Assembly (NCBI GenBank): GCA_964020085.1
Contig: CAXHUQ010000905.1
Span: 186,001 to 250,000 of the forward strand
DNA from: Micromussa lordhowensis
Lineage: Eukaryota > Cnidaria > Anthozoa > Scleractinia > Lobophylliidae
Reading direction: 5' to 3'
DNA length: 64,000 bases
Position numbers and translations under genes: made by a program. Positions 63,412-64,000 of the stretch are shown here, piece after piece. The notes beneath the pieces are model-generated. The model worked only from the letters and a program-made list of their open reading frames with translations, was not told the DNA's origin and made no database searches. The first letter of the stretch is position 1. Each line of letters opens with the position of its first letter.

Positions 63412-64000
63412 CATGGAAATATTGTAAATTCAACAGTGCACTGCCTGCCAAGGCTCATGAATGAATCACAGACCATTCCAATAAAACTTAAAAGACGTCT
63501 CAGCTATATGCATCATTATCAGTTTCAGAATGTTAGACCTAAGAAACTGTTAGATGCAGCCAAATATGTTGTAAAGTGAAGGTATAGAAGTGCAAAATGC
63601 ATGGCTAGATAACATACGTTTGCAGTCTAGTACCCATGAAGAATGGAGTGAGTTTTTTCCAAAACCCTGACACGTCAAGTGGTGATTTGCAAACTTATGA
63701 AGCTGTTGAAAAAGATGAAACACAAGATTGCCAAAGCAGTGTTTCCATTACTCATGTAGATAATACGGGGAATGAAAAAGGTGATAGTGATGGCTGGTGT
63801 GAAGTTGATGAACGCCCTTCAGGGGTTACAGACACACTATTACAGGAAGCACACATAGCAGAAAATGCAGATAGAATTATCTCTTTTGCACCAGGAGAAG
63901 GAAACAAACCATTAGGAGTTTTTATGGATAAATACTCTGAATATCTATCATTCCCGACAATATTCTGTGGTAAACGAAGACCTGACAATAAGGAAAGAAA
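63412..64000 (+). pseudogene. Helitron-like replicase/helicase, 5' fragment, frameshifted
   Basis: Three consecutive plus-strand frames give one coherent product: 63436-63576 (LPRLMNESQTIPIKLKRRLS, then 'FQNVRPKKLLDAAKY'), 63578-63667 ('NAWLDNIRLQSSTHEEW') and 63636-64000 (acidic linker, then 'ISFAPGEGNKPLGVFMDKYS' and 'LSFPTIFCGKRRP'). This order resembles the N-terminal region of large Helitron-encoded Rep/helicase proteins as I recall them: a VRP-type segment, then APGEG, then a Phe-Pro motif before the Rep domain. The catalytic Rep HUH and PIF1-like helicase domains would lie beyond the window. At least two frame changes show it is decayed. One, near 63660, fits an extra base in CCAAAACCC. 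The 5' end abuts the palindrome. Confidence 0.6.

Noticed and set aside
61610..63464. Plus-strand frames of 147 and 200 codons opposite the polymerase
   Set aside because: They lie antisense to well-supported exonuclease and N-terminal polymerase coding sequence, and the latter also runs through the palindrome.

Overview
The window looks like invertebrate nuclear DNA, probably from a cnidarian such as a coral or sea anemone. That placement is inferred from the mix of transposon families and the look of the coding sequences. No single-copy host gene was recognised.

Positions 1-53747 are one tandem array of about 30 head-to-tail copies of a unit of about 1.77 kb. The array runs off the left edge. 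Copies differ by scattered substitutions, small indels and the length of a (GGCT)n(GTCT)(GCCT)n microsatellite, which reaches 91 GGCT copies in one unit. Each unit carries a tRNA-derived, SINE-like module with A and B boxes, two hairpins sharing an identical 19-nt loop, and a T-run. It also holds a third strong hairpin and a candidate small exon. The open frames in the array recur only because the DNA recurs, and I do not regard them as genes.

At 53747/53748 the array stops mid-unit and abuts a compact, virus-like element related to Polinton/Maverick elements or adintoviruses, about 9.5 kb long (53748-63257). Its genes are a truncated small ORF, a broken small ORF, an A32/FtsK-like packaging ATPase, a probable double-jelly-roll major capsid protein, a coiled-coil plus membrane-segment protein on the opposite strand, an unidentified protein with a C-terminal membrane segment, and a protein-primed family B DNA polymerase. 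Together these suggest a self-replicating, capsid-forming element. No integrase, protease or terminal inverted repeats are visible. Only the capsid gene is uninterrupted.

The polymerase gene carries two 5'-truncated LINE insertions in opposite orientations. Five frameshifts in the element all fit loss of one base in a homopolymer, so some may be assembly errors. Two in-frame stops, a 5-bp duplication and the LINE insertions indicate real decay.

The right end (63305-64000) has a near-perfect foldback palindrome, then the start of a frameshifted Helitron-like replicase gene that continues past the window.
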